A DNA stretch of 64,000 nucleotides, from NCBI RefSeq assembly GCF_004116265.1, contig NZ_QOUX01000001.1, forward strand, positions 310,001 through 374,000, written 5' to 3'. Numbering within the stretch: position 1 is the first letter of the stretch; every line of letters begins with the position of its first letter. The notes under the pieces were generated by a model that had not been told where the DNA came from, did no database searches, and saw only the letters and a program-made list of their open reading frames with translations. The stretch comes from Anaerobacillus alkaliphilus (GTDB taxonomy: Bacteria; Bacillota; Bacilli; Bacillales; Anaerobacillaceae). The position numbers and the translations under genes are program-made. Positions 9,107-17,545 of the stretch are shown one piece after another.

Positions 9107-11935
9107 ATGATGCGAAATTATCGCTGGATCTATCTTTTGCCAATTTTATGGATAGTCATTGGAGTTATTCTTCACTTACATGCTCCAAACATGGAACAGT
9201 TAGTCCGTGAAAAAGGACAGATTTCTGTACCGGAGGGCTTTCCTTCGAAAATAAAGGCAGAAATGCTAGAAGAACATGGTGGCGTTACAGGAGAAGCGGT
9301 TCTAGTCGTTTATCATCATGAGAATGGTTTAAACGAGGAACAGTATCAACAGATTAAGGAAAAAATTTCACAGATTGGTACTGACTTAGGAACGGCAAAA
9401 GTGCAACAAGTAATTACTCCATTCGATAGTGATGAGCAAAAAGATTTACTAGTAAGTGAGGATGGAACCACTATGTTAGTGGTCCTGATGATGAAAATGG
9501 GTGTCACGGAGGTAACATATGTTAGGCCTGAAATTGAAAAAGCAACGCAAGTGGAAGGCGTTAGCTCTTATTTAACAGGTTCAGCAGTGATAGCAGAGGA
9601 TGTCATCATTAGTTCAGAAGAGGGCTTAGCAAAAACTGAGATCATTACCGTCATATTTGTTCTAGGTATATTACTGTTTGTGTTTCGCTCGTTAGCTGCT
9701 CCACTTGTGCCGCTGATTACCGTTGGTGCTTCCTACTTAGTAAGCGTACCGATTGTTGCGTATTTGATTGAATATATGAATTTTCCTGTCTCGAATTTTA
9801 CGCAAATATTTATCGTTGCTGTTTTGTTTGGGATTGGGACTGATTACTGTATCCTACTTTTAACACGTTTTAAGGAAGAATTAATTTTAGGGAAAAATCG
9901 TGTAGACGCAATGGTTACTACATACAAAGCTGTTGGAGCAACTGTTTTCTATAGCGCTTTAACTGGCTTTATTGGATTTTTTGCAATTGGGTTTGCCGAC
10001 TTTGATCTATATCGATCAGCGGTAAGTGTGGCTGTAGGTATTGTCGTTCTAATTATTGGTCTTTGGGTTTGGGTTCCGACCGCGATGCTATTATTAGGGG
10101 AAAAATTATTTTGGCCAGCAAGAGGGAAGTTAACCTCAAGTAAAAGCTGGATATGGAATAAACTAGGTCGTTTTTCAGTCTACAAACCTGGCTGGACGAT
10201 TGTTGTATTAGCATTATTACTAATACCTGCACTATTGTTTCATCGTGGTGCCACATCGATGGACACATTAAATGAAATTGGTAATGAATACGACTCGGTC
10301 ATGGCTTTTGAAATTATCTCAGAGAAGTTTAGTGAAGGTCAAGCGTTTCCTGTAAGTGTCGTATTAGAAAACGACGAAGAGTGGAGTAACCAAGAATGGA
10401 TGCCTTACATTGAACTTGTCACTCAAGAGTTAGTAAAGATTGATGGAGTCAAAGAAGTTCGCAGTGCGACTCGACCTAAAGGTGAACGGATGGAGGAGTT
10501 TACACTCCCTTATCTGTTAGGGGAAGTGAATGATGGGCTATATGAAATTAGTGACGGCTTAGAAGAAATAAGAGAAGCTTTGTTAGAGATAGCTACAGAA
10601 TTAACAGACGGGCAAAGTGATATGAGAACTGCTCAGCAAGATGTTGGGAAACTTGTTGATGGAACACGAGAGTTACAAGAAGGAGCAGAGCAAATCCAGG
10701 AAGAAATGGAGAAAGTTAGCTCTGGTACACAACAGTCAGTAGCAGGTTTAGCTCAATTGAATGGTAGTATCTCAGGAATTGCAAATCAAATGCTGCAATT
10801 AACTGAGGGCAGTACGTTACCGCCGGAATTAGCGTTTGCCATTACTAGTCTAGCAGACGGTCTAGCTCAAGTAGGTGGAGGGATCACAGAAATTCAAGGT
10901 GGTCTAACAGAAATCGGTGCAGGACAGCAACAAATTGCCACTGCAACAGGTGAAATAGCTTCAGGTATTGGTGACCTTCGTACTGGGCAAGACGAAATAG
11001 GTGGGGCTTTTGGTGAAATTGAAGAAGCGTTTGCTGAACTAGCTGAAGGCTTAGAAGAAATTGCTGACGGTATTGAAGAGATTGAAGAAGGGTTAGCGGA
11101 AGTTCAAGATCTTTTTGAAGAAATTGCTAATCAAAAAGCAAATCCGTTATCAGGCTTTTTCGTTCCGCAGACATTGTTTGATAATGGCGATTTAGACCAA
11201 CTTTGGGAAACTTATACGACCCCAAATCACTTAGTTGCCAAATTTGATGTGATTCTCGATGTTTACCCATATAGTAATGAAGCCATTGAGGTTGTTAACG
11301 TGATTGAGGAACGAATGCAAATCGCTTTAAAAGGAACACCCCTTGAAGAAAATCGCTTTTCTATTGGTGGTTTAACGAGTGTAAACCGTGATTTAAAAAC
11401 GATTTCAGATGAAGACTTTAATCGAACCGCGATTGTTATGCTATCAGGGATTTTTATTGTACTAGTGATATTACTTCGTTCACTAATCATGCCATTATAC
11501 ATAATGGCGTCATTAATTATTACCTATATCGCGGCTATTTCATTTACTGAGATTATTTATATTGATCTTTTAGGTCATGCGGGGCTTAGCTGGGCGGTAC
11601 CGTTCTTTGGATTCGTGATGTTAATGGCCCTTGGAGTCGACTACTCAATCTTTTTAATGGGGCGCTTTACCGAAAATATGAGAGATATGCCGTTAAAGGA
11701 AGCGTTAGTTAGTGCAATGGGGCAAATTGGGACGGTCATTTTATCAGCTGCGATCATTCTAGCGGGAACGTTTGGAGCAATGATGCCTTCTGGCGTCATG
11801 TCACTAATGCAAATAGCGACTCTTGTATTGGTAGGGCTGTTGTTGTATGCGTTTTTCATGTTACCGTTATTCATCCCGGTCATGGTTCAGTTATTTGGTG
11901 ACAAGAACTGGTGGCCGTTTAAAGCTCTGAAATAA
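9107..11935 (+). CDS. MMPL/RND-family membrane exporter (YdgH-like)
   Basis: The 942-residue protein has two MMPL halves. The N-terminal helix is followed by an extracytoplasmic loop and transmembrane helices at about residues 180-335, with GIGTDYCILLLTRF near 245-258. The second block is at about 760-940 and repeats the signature as ALGVDYSIFLMGRF. Between them lies a long extracytoplasmic coiled region (about 480-690) made of heptads such as LEEIADGIEEIEEGL and LAEGLEEIADG. These proteins use the proton gradient to export lipids or drugs; the substrate here is unknown. AGAGGA lies upstream of the ATG. It is a single gene with its own terminator. Confidence 0.88.
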   Translation: MMRNYRWIYLLPILWIVIGVILHLHAPNMEQLVREKGQISVPEGFPSKIKAEMLEEHGGVTGEAVLVVYHHENGLNEEQYQQIKEKISQIGTDLGTAKVQQVITPFDSDEQKDLLVSEDGTTMLVVLMMKMGVTEVTYVRPEIEKATQVEGVSSYLTGSAVIAEDVIISSEEGLAKTEIITVIFVLGILLFVFRSLAAPLVPLITVGASYLVSVPIVAYLIEYMNFPVSNFTQIFIVAVLFGIGTDYCILLLTRFKEELILGKNRVDAMVTTYKAVGATVFYSALTGFIGFFAIGFADFDLYRSAVSVAVGIVVLIIGLWVWVPTAMLLLGEKLFWPARGKLTSSKSWIWNKLGRFSVYKPGWTIVVLALLLIPALLFHRGATSMDTLNEIGNEYDSVMAFEIISEKFSEGQAFPVSVVLENDEEWSNQEWMPYIELVTQELVKIDGVKEVRSATRPKGERMEEFTLPYLLGEVNDGLYEISDGLEEIREALLEIATELTDGQSDMRTAQQDVGKLVDGTRELQEGAEQIQEEMEKVSSGTQQSVAGLAQLNGSISGIANQMLQLTEGSTLPPELAFAITSLADGLAQVGGGITEIQGGLTEIGAGQQQIATATGEIASGIGDLRTGQDEIGGAFGEIEEAFAELAEGLEEIADGIEEIEEGLAEVQDLFEEIANQKANPLSGFFVPQTLFDNGDLDQLWETYTTPNHLVAKFDVILDVYPYSNEAIEVVNVIEERMQIALKGTPLEENRFSIGGLTSVNRDLKTISDEDFNRTAIVMLSGIFIVLVILLRSLIMPLYIMASLIITYIAAISFTEIIYIDLLGHAGLSWAVPFFGFVMLMALGVDYSIFLMGRFTENMRDMPLKEALVSAMGQIGTVILSAAIILAGTFGAMMPSGVMSLMQIATLVLVGLLLYAFFMLPLFIPVMVQLFGDKNWWPFKALK

Positions 11936-11941
11936 TTTAGG

Positions 11942-11974
11942 AAGATCAACATTGTTTACACAGTGTTGGTCTTT
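11942..11974 (+). terminator. Intrinsic terminator after the MMPL gene
   Basis: A 13-bp stem, AAGATCAACATTG / CAGTGTTGGTCTT, with two G-U pairs and a TTTT tail, starting seven nt after the stop. Confidence 0.8.
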
Positions 11975-11977
11975 TAT

Positions 11978-12003
11978 GTTTACCTGTCCAAAACTAGGGG
12001 TAA
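11978..12003 (+). promoter_or_regulatory. Candidate sigma-B promoter of the small charged gene
   Basis: GTTTAC - 14 nt - GGGTAA, against the general-stress consensus GTTTAA - 12 to 15 nt - GGGTAT (10 of 12 positions). It lies 36 nt upstream of the start codon at 12039, right after the preceding terminator. Prediction by motif only. Confidence 0.55.
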
Positions 12004-12038
12004 AGAAACCTTATACTCATCCTGGGAGGTTGATCCAT

Positions 12039-12284
12039 ATGAAAACTGAAAAAGAACAAATTGATTAAATGATCAATGAGGGTCTTGGTGGTGGAACCAT
12101 TGACGATGAGAAGGATAAAAAGCAAATTGAAAATCCGCTATCAAAAAAGAAGCATAAGCAAAGCGAAAAAGAAAACTCAATGACGACCAATTTTGAAGAT
12201 ACCAAAAAGCTGGGCAAAGAAATGGACCAGATGAAAACGAATCAACAAATTAAAGAAGAGGGTTTAACACCTGACCCATTATAG
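12039..12284 (+). pseudogene. Small highly charged protein, interrupted by an in-frame stop
   Basis: A strong ribosome binding site (GGGAGG, 12024-12029) precedes ATG at 12039, which encodes MKTEKEQID and then TAA at 12066-12068. The same frame restarts directly at ATG 12069 and continues for 71 residues, rich in Lys, Glu and Asn (MINEGLGGGTIDD at the start). The second ATG has no ribosome binding site of its own. The two parts read naturally as one 81-residue protein if TAA is taken as CAA, so I infer a recent nonsense mutation. Alternatively, the adjoining TAA-ATG may allow re-initiation and a 71-residue product. The composition and the sigma-B-like promoter suggest a small stress protein; I do not recognise a named gene. 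Confidence 0.55.
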
Positions 12285-12289
12285 GAATG

Positions 12290-12310
12290 ACACCCGCGTC
12301 TTGCGGGTGT
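12290..12310 (+). terminator. Intrinsic terminator
   Basis: Perfect GC-rich hairpin ACACCCGC-GTCTT-GCGGGTGT followed by TTTCTTTT, six nt after the stop of the small gene. Confidence 0.85.
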
Positions 12311-12386
12311 TTTCTTTTGTTGCTAAGTGCCTCGCCCAGTACAATGTGATATAGTAATGGATAGTGAAGTTGGAAAGGATGTTTTT

Positions 12387-14576
12387 ATGAAAAAAGTAGT
12401 TTTGTGTGAAAAGCCATCAGTTGCCCGGGATATTGCTAGAGTCTTGAATTGCCCGAAAAAAGGCAATGGATTCCTAGAAGGTAATGAGTATATTGTTACT
12501 TGGGCACTTGGACATTTAGTAACCTTAGCAGATCCAGAAGTTTATGATGAAAAATATAAAGCGTGGAAATTAGAAGATTTACCGATGCTACCGAATGAAT
12601 TAAAGCTCGTTGTGATTAAGCAAACAGGGAAGCAGTTTCAAGCGGTTAAGAGTCAGCTAGTAAGAAAAGACGTCAACGAGGTCATTATCGCAACTGATGC
12701 CGGTCGCGAAGGAGAATTAGTAGCAAGATGGATAATTGAAAAAGCAAATGTGAAAAAGCCACTGAAACGTCTCTGGATTTCTTCAGTCACTGACAAAGCG
12801 ATTAAAGACGGCTTTAAACAATTGAAAAGTGGAAAGCAATATGAAAATTTATATCATTCCGCTGTCGCAAGGTCAGAAGCAGACTGGTTTGTGGGAATTA
12901 ATGCAACAAGAGCATTAACGACAAAGTTTAATGCACAGTTGTCTTGCGGCCGTGTCCAAACACCAACGATCGCAATTATTGCCTCGCGCGAAGAGGAAAT
13001 CAAAAAGTTCCAACCAAGAGAATTCTATGGTATTACTGCGCAAACCAAGGATAAGCTGAAACTCACCTGGCAGGATCAGAAAACCAATGACATTAAAACG
13101 TTTGATAAACAGAAAAGTGATGAGCTAATCAAACTCCTCCAAAATCAAAAGAGTGCACAAGTCGTTGACGTGGAGAAAACGGCTAAGAAAAGTTATGCAC
13201 CGCAATTATATGATTTGACTGAATTGCAAAGAGATGCGAACAAGGCTTTTGGTTTCTCTGCCAAAGAAACATTGTCGATTATGCAAAAGTTATATGAGCA
13301 GCACAAGGTGTTAACCTATCCGAGAACGGACTCTCGTTTTATTTCTACGGATATTGTAGAGACACTCAAAGATCGTGTGAAGGCTAGCGGTATCGGCCCT
13401 TATGCAAAAATAGCTGCGAAAATATTAAAATCTGGGATTAAAGCAAATAAATCCTTCGTTGATAACAGTAAAGTCTCAGATCACCATGCCATTTTGCCTA
13501 CAGAAGAGTTTGTAAACCTGGCGAAATTTACGGAAAAAGAGCGTAAAATCTATGATCTAGTTGTAAAACGATTTTTAGCGGTTTTATCAGAGCCATTTTT
13601 ATACGAGCAAACGAAATTGAAAGCAAAAGTTGGTTCGGAAGTGTTTATCGCAAGTGGAAAAATTGTTCAATCAATGGGTTGGAAGGAAGTTTACGAAAAT
13701 CAATTTTCAGATGAAGAAGAGGATGATGTCAAAGATCAACAGTTGCCTGTTATTTCAAAAGGTGACACGTTGAACTTACTTTCGATCACTCAAACAAAAG
13801 GCCAAACAAAACCACCAGCGCCATTTAATGAAGCGACGTTATTAACTGCGATGGAAAACCCTGCGAAATACATGGCAACTAATGATAAGGAACTCGCGAA
13901 AACATTAGGAAAAACGGGTGGACTTGGAACGGTAGCAACTCGAGCAGACATTATTGAAAAACTCTTTAATACCTTTTTATTAGAAAAAAGAGGTAAAGAT
14001 ATTTTTGTTACCTCAAAAGGAAAGCAGCTTTTAGAGCTTGCTCCTGAAGATTTGAAATCACCTGCCTTAACAGCTGAGTGGGAGCAAAAGCTTGAAGCTA
14101 TCTCTAAAGGACAGCTCAGTAAAGATGTGTTTATTAACGAAATGAAAAGCTATGCTAAGCTTGTTGTGAATGAAATAAAAATGAGCAATGAGAAATTTAA
14201 GCATGATAATCTAACAGGAAGCAAATGTCCGGAATGTGGGAAGTTGATGTTAGAAGTGAATGGCAAGCGCGGAAAAATGCATGTTTGCCAAGACCGTGAA
14301 TGTGGCCATAGGAAAACGATTTCGCAAACAACCAATGCGAGATGTCCGAACTGTAAGAAAAAGTTAGAGCTACGTGGTGAAGGTGAGGGGCAAATGTTCG
14401 TTTGTAAGTGCGGACACAGAGAAAAGCTCTCTACTTTTACGGAGCGTAGAAATAAAGAGAAGCAATCGAAAGTTTCCAAAAAGGATGTCTCTAAGTATTT
14501 AAAGCAACAGAATAAAGAAGATGATGTACCTTTTAACAATCCTTTTGCTGAGGCACTAGCGAAACTGAAGAAATAA
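12387..14576 (+). CDS. topB: DNA topoisomerase III
   Basis: A type IA topoisomerase that passes single DNA strands through a transient break and decatenates replication or recombination intermediates. I chose the ATG at 12387 (GGAAAGGATG just upstream), giving MKKVVLCEKPSVARDIARVL, the usual TopB opening and 729 residues, the expected length. A Toprim domain comes first, with the acidic cluster ATDAGREGELVARW near residues 103-116. The catalytic tyrosine is Y311 in LTYPRTDSRF. The C-terminus has two Cys4 zinc ribbons (CPECGK...CQDRECG near 615-635, CPNCKK...CKCG near 650-675) and a basic tail. It is a single gene with its own terminator. Confidence 0.95.
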   Translation: MKKVVLCEKPSVARDIARVLNCPKKGNGFLEGNEYIVTWALGHLVTLADPEVYDEKYKAWKLEDLPMLPNELKLVVIKQTGKQFQAVKSQLVRKDVNEVIIATDAGREGELVARWIIEKANVKKPLKRLWISSVTDKAIKDGFKQLKSGKQYENLYHSAVARSEADWFVGINATRALTTKFNAQLSCGRVQTPTIAIIASREEEIKKFQPREFYGITAQTKDKLKLTWQDQKTNDIKTFDKQKSDELIKLLQNQKSAQVVDVEKTAKKSYAPQLYDLTELQRDANKAFGFSAKETLSIMQKLYEQHKVLTYPRTDSRFISTDIVETLKDRVKASGIGPYAKIAAKILKSGIKANKSFVDNSKVSDHHAILPTEEFVNLAKFTEKERKIYDLVVKRFLAVLSEPFLYEQTKLKAKVGSEVFIASGKIVQSMGWKEVYENQFSDEEEDDVKDQQLPVISKGDTLNLLSITQTKGQTKPPAPFNEATLLTAMENPAKYMATNDKELAKTLGKTGGLGTVATRADIIEKLFNTFLLEKRGKDIFVTSKGKQLLELAPEDLKSPALTAEWEQKLEAISKGQLSKDVFINEMKSYAKLVVNEIKMSNEKFKHDNLTGSKCPECGKLMLEVNGKRGKMHVCQDRECGHRKTISQTTNARCPNCKKKLELRGEGEGQMFVCKCGHREKLSTFTERRNKEKQSKVSKKDVSKYLKQQNKEDDVPFNNPFAEALAKLKK

Positions 14577-14581
14577 TAAAG

Positions 14582-14607
14582 ACGAGCACGATTCATTTCG
14601 TGCTCGT
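14582..14607 (+). terminator. Intrinsic terminator of topB
   Basis: Perfect hairpin ACGAGCACGA-TTCATT-TCGTGCTCGT followed by TTCTTTTTT. Confidence 0.9.
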
Positions 14608-14628
14608 TTCTTTTTTGGGGGAAAAGTG

Positions 14629-14967
14629 TTAATTTAGGAACCTTACATGCGTAATTAACCCGTTTTCAATTTTGTAAACTGCGACAACGTGACGCTCTTC
14701 TGTAGATCCTCTTGAACCTGTTACTCGTTCTTCGTCTAGGACATAATTTTCTAATACAATTCTAGAAACTAAGCGACAATGAAGATTAGGGCTTTCCTGA
14801 AAAAGTAGATCATATCGTTTTCGCATTGCTTCTTTATTTTCCATAAGTACATTGCCTGCGCCGTCTTCAACAAAGCAATTCTCTGAATAGCACTCCATAA
14901 ATGTTTCTAGATCACGATTATTATAGGCTTCTAGCTGCTTTTGAGCTGGCACTGAAATATCAGACAT
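14629..14967 (-). CDS. SnoaL/NTF2-like small protein
   Basis: The 112-residue protein has the pattern of a single NTF2-like alpha+beta barrel of the SnoaL/ketosteroid-isomerase type: an N-terminal helix LEAYNNRDLETFMECYSE, then FVEDGAGNVLMENKEAMRKR, and beta strands ending in KIENGLITHVRFL. Members form small ligand pockets for varied isomerase, hydrolase or binding roles. No specific substrate can be deduced. GGAGG lies upstream of the ATG. It is divergent from the hypothetical gene at 15055. Confidence 0.7.
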   Translation of the reverse strand: MSDISVPAQKQLEAYNNRDLETFMECYSENCFVEDGAGNVLMENKEAMRKRYDLLFQESPNLHCRLVSRIVLENYVLDEERVTGSRGSTEERHVVAVYKIENGLITHVRFLN

Positions 14968-15054
14968 AAAAGAACCTCCTTAGTATGTAGTCATAACGTA
15001 TTATACACATCTGAAGTGGACAGGAATAGTAAAAAACTGACTAGGAGTCTTTCG

Positions 15055-15432
15055 ATGAAAAAAAACATATCCAACCTAAGAAACCCAGAACTAGATGAGA
15101 AGATTTCACAGGAACTCTCAGGAATGACCTTTACTAAGAATTTTCGCTCACATACAGCCGAAGAGTGGTATGTATTTCTACCGAGCTATTATGACCCTGA
15201 AACAACAGGCGCAGTAGGTAAAGCCATTATTCATTATGATCTCATCGGAAATCGCGATATTTTTATTAATACAACGATTATTTTTGATGATCCTAGATTA
15301 TTTGATCCAAAAGTTTATCCGTTAGTTTACGCGATCTCTGATGAATTAGTAAATCGTTTAGTTGGATATTCAAACACCTTACTTTCTGTTCATGCGGGAG
15401 GAAACTCGTTTCAAGCAGAATATGTTCACTAA
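15055..15432 (+). CDS. Hypothetical protein, 125 aa
   Basis: I do not recognise this family. The ATG at 15055 follows AGGAG with good spacing, whereas the in-frame ATG 39 nt upstream has no such signal. The protein is soluble, with no signal peptide or membrane helix and no cysteine. The middle part (about residues 30-100) alternates hydrophobic strands (EEWYVFLPS, GKAIIHYDLIG, FINTTIIFDD), suggesting a small beta-rich fold. It is a single gene between divergent and convergent neighbours, ending at a bidirectional terminator. Confidence 0.65.
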   Translation: MKKNISNLRNPELDEKISQELSGMTFTKNFRSHTAEEWYVFLPSYYDPETTGAVGKAIIHYDLIGNRDIFINTTIIFDDPRLFDPKVYPLVYAISDELVNRLVGYSNTLLSVHAGGNSFQAEYVH

Positions 15433-15434
15433 AA

Positions 15435-15467
15435 AAGAAGCACCCCTAATGTTAAAGGGTGCTTCTT
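15435..15467. terminator. Bidirectional terminator
   Basis: Hairpin AAGAAGCACCC / GGGTGCTTCTT with an 11-nt loop and an A-run on the left, between convergent genes. Confidence 0.75.
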
Positions 15468-16098
15468 AGTTGAATTGTGGGTTTAAGCGATTTTGTTTTT
15501 CTCGCTTGCGACTATACATGTTCTCATCTGCTAATTGAATTATCGCTTCGATATCTTTACCTTTGCTACAAGTTGCAAATCCCATCGAAACACTTATCGA
15601 GAACTTATATTGCCCAGAAATCTCTTTCAGTCTATCATTAATACGCTCGTTTAATGAGACAAGAACTTCGTCCGTAAGATTAGGAGCAATAATAATAAAT
15701 TCATCGCCACCCCAACGCACAACGATATCTGTTTTACGTGTTTCTGAATTTAGCACATAAGCAATTCTCTTAATCACGTCGTCACCCATCAGATGACCGT
15801 GAGTATCATTGATGTATTTAAATGAGTCAATATCAACAATGCAAATTGAAAGATTGTTTTTTTGTTTTAGTAGCTTTGGAAGTTTTTGCGAGATAAACAC
15901 TCGATTGTATAAGTTTGTTAGATGGTCACGCTCTGCCATTAACTTCGTTTGGTCATACATGATCCCAACGGTTAAAAATGCGATTTGGTTGATTAAAAGT
16001 AAAAATATGAAATTTTTACCGAAATCTATGTATACAATGGCTACGAGTAACAAAATAAAACTTAAAAATAATGATGTCCTTACTCCAATATGTCTCAT
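15466..16098 (-). CDS. Membrane-anchored GGDEF diguanylate cyclase
   Basis: The 210-residue protein starts with two hydrophobic helices (about residues 8-24 and 29-47) and then one GGDEF domain. The active site is intact, RWGGDEF with GGDEF at 130-134, and DIDSFKYINDTHGH supplies the metal- and substrate-binding residues. R121-x-x-D124 sits exactly five residues before GGDEF, so the inhibitory c-di-GMP site is also present. I infer an active, feedback-inhibited diguanylate cyclase in the cytoplasmic membrane. There is no sensory domain apart from the two helices, so its input is unclear. It is a single gene. Confidence 0.85.
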   Translation of the reverse strand: MRHIGVRTSLFLSFILLLVAIVYIDFGKNFIFLLLINQIAFLTVGIMYDQTKLMAERDHLTNLYNRVFISQKLPKLLKQKNNLSICIVDIDSFKYINDTHGHLMGDDVIKRIAYVLNSETRKTDIVVRWGGDEFIIIAPNLTDEVLVSLNERINDRLKEISGQYKFSISVSMGFATCSKGKDIEAIIQLADENMYSRKREKQNRLNPQFN

Positions 16099-16245
16099 AT
16101 ATTATCACCTATTTATTTTATCGACAGGTATTTCTAATTTATTTACACTACAAATAATGGTATTTTTTCACATGGATGCAGGAATTTAAAGAGTTTTCAA
16201 GAATAGTATGTAGGTAGGTTTAACTATATGCAAGGAGGCTCTTTA

Positions 16246-17463
16246 ATGAGATCAATCATAAAATCGACATGGATGGCCATCGTTTTCACCTTAGTATTTG
16301 GGCTCATCTTTAGTAACCAAGCAGGAGCGAAAAATACGTCTTTTCATTATGTTGCTTTAGGAGATTCGCTAACTGTGGGACTAGAACCACAGCAGTACTG
16401 GGATGCAAATGCCCCTGTGTTTGGCTTTGTTGATCGTGTCTATGAACAAGCGCTTTTTTATGGAAAGACAAACGTGAAAAACTATGGAGTAAATGGATTA
16501 ACGAGTACAGGGTTAAAGAACATTCTTGTGACTATGGATCAGGGGAGCGCAGCGGCGAAAGCTGATATTCAAGAAACATTGCGAGATCCAAGGATTGATC
16601 AATTGTTGAAGTCAACAAATAGTTTAAAAGCAGATATTGTAAAAGCTGACTTAATTACAATTACCATCGGTGGTAACGACTTCGGTGCAAGAACGTATAT
16701 AGACATACGTGATTTAAATGAACAAGAGGTACAAATTTTTTTAGATGAAAAGATCTCTGTTTATCAAGAAAACATAAAAGAAACATTAAATGTTATTTAT
16801 AGATTAAATCCAGAAGTAACGGTTGTTATTGCTGACCAGTACAATCCTTTTCCTCGAGTTAATCAAGACATGTATAAGAAATTAACGTTACTAAGTACAC
16901 AATTTACCAAGGTTCTAGAAGGGATTTCTGCTCAATATAAAAAAGATGGTTATGAGCTAATCTTGGCGCCCGTGGCAAAAAGTTTTATTAATAGAGAAAT
17001 TTCTTACACACATATTTTAAGAGCTGATATTCACCCAAATCAAAAAGGGTACGATGTCATGGCGAAAGTGATTTCAGAGCTGTTATGGGGTGTTTATCAT
17101 GAGGCACCACCTAGTGAGAAAGAGATCACCATTTACGTGAAAGGTAAGGAGCTAGTAACTCCCTTTGATCCTGTGATTTCTAATGGAAGTACGTTTGTCC
17201 CTATTAGGGAATATGCGGAGAGTTTAGGTGCTACAGTAGCTTGGCAGGGTGCGACACAGAGTGCGGTTGTGAAGCTTGATCAGGAGGTTATAACCTTCAC
17301 TGTCGGATCTGATTTCATTAGTGTAGGCAATGAGAGAGTGGCTTTGAATGATAAAGTGCAATTGATTAACGGAAAAGTCTATGTTCCTTTGCGAGCAATT
17401 GCTGAAGGCTTAAAATTTGATGTTACTTACAGTAAAGCAACGAAACGAGCATTTATTAATTAA
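16246..17463 (+). CDS. Secreted SGNH/GDSL hydrolase with a copper-amine-oxidase-N-like domain
   Basis: The ATG at 16246 follows AGGAGG. A signal peptide (about residues 1-28, SNQAGA-K) leads to an SGNH esterase domain with its three blocks: nucleophile S41 in ALGDSLTVGL, GGND at 142-145, and D261-x-H263 in DIHPNQKGYD. From about residue 300 a stalk-like domain of the copper amine oxidase N-terminal type follows (SNGSTFVPIREYAESLGA, and later VYVPLRAIAEGL), common in Firmicute surface proteins. It likely acts outside the cell on esters of lipids or wall polymers. The true substrate is unknown. The stalk domain may bind the cell wall. Confidence 0.85.
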   Translation: MRSIIKSTWMAIVFTLVFGLIFSNQAGAKNTSFHYVALGDSLTVGLEPQQYWDANAPVFGFVDRVYEQALFYGKTNVKNYGVNGLTSTGLKNILVTMDQGSAAAKADIQETLRDPRIDQLLKSTNSLKADIVKADLITITIGGNDFGARTYIDIRDLNEQEVQIFLDEKISVYQENIKETLNVIYRLNPEVTVVIADQYNPFPRVNQDMYKKLTLLSTQFTKVLEGISAQYKKDGYELILAPVAKSFINREISYTHILRADIHPNQKGYDVMAKVISELLWGVYHEAPPSEKEITIYVKGKELVTPFDPVISNGSTFVPIREYAESLGATVAWQGATQSAVVKLDQEVITFTVGSDFISVGNERVALNDKVQLINGKVYVPLRAIAEGLKFDVTYSKATKRAFIN

Positions 17464-17465
17464 TG

Positions 17466-17482
17466 GCGTGGGTCTTCCACGC
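17466..17482 (+). terminator. Weak intrinsic terminator
   Basis: Hairpin GCGTGG-GTCTT-CCACGC followed by TTATTTTC, immediately after the stop. Confidence 0.6.
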
Positions 17483-17545
17483 TTATTTTCATTCTTATTG
17501 TACATACTAAATTTGTAATTACGGCAAAAATAGGGGTGTGCAAAC

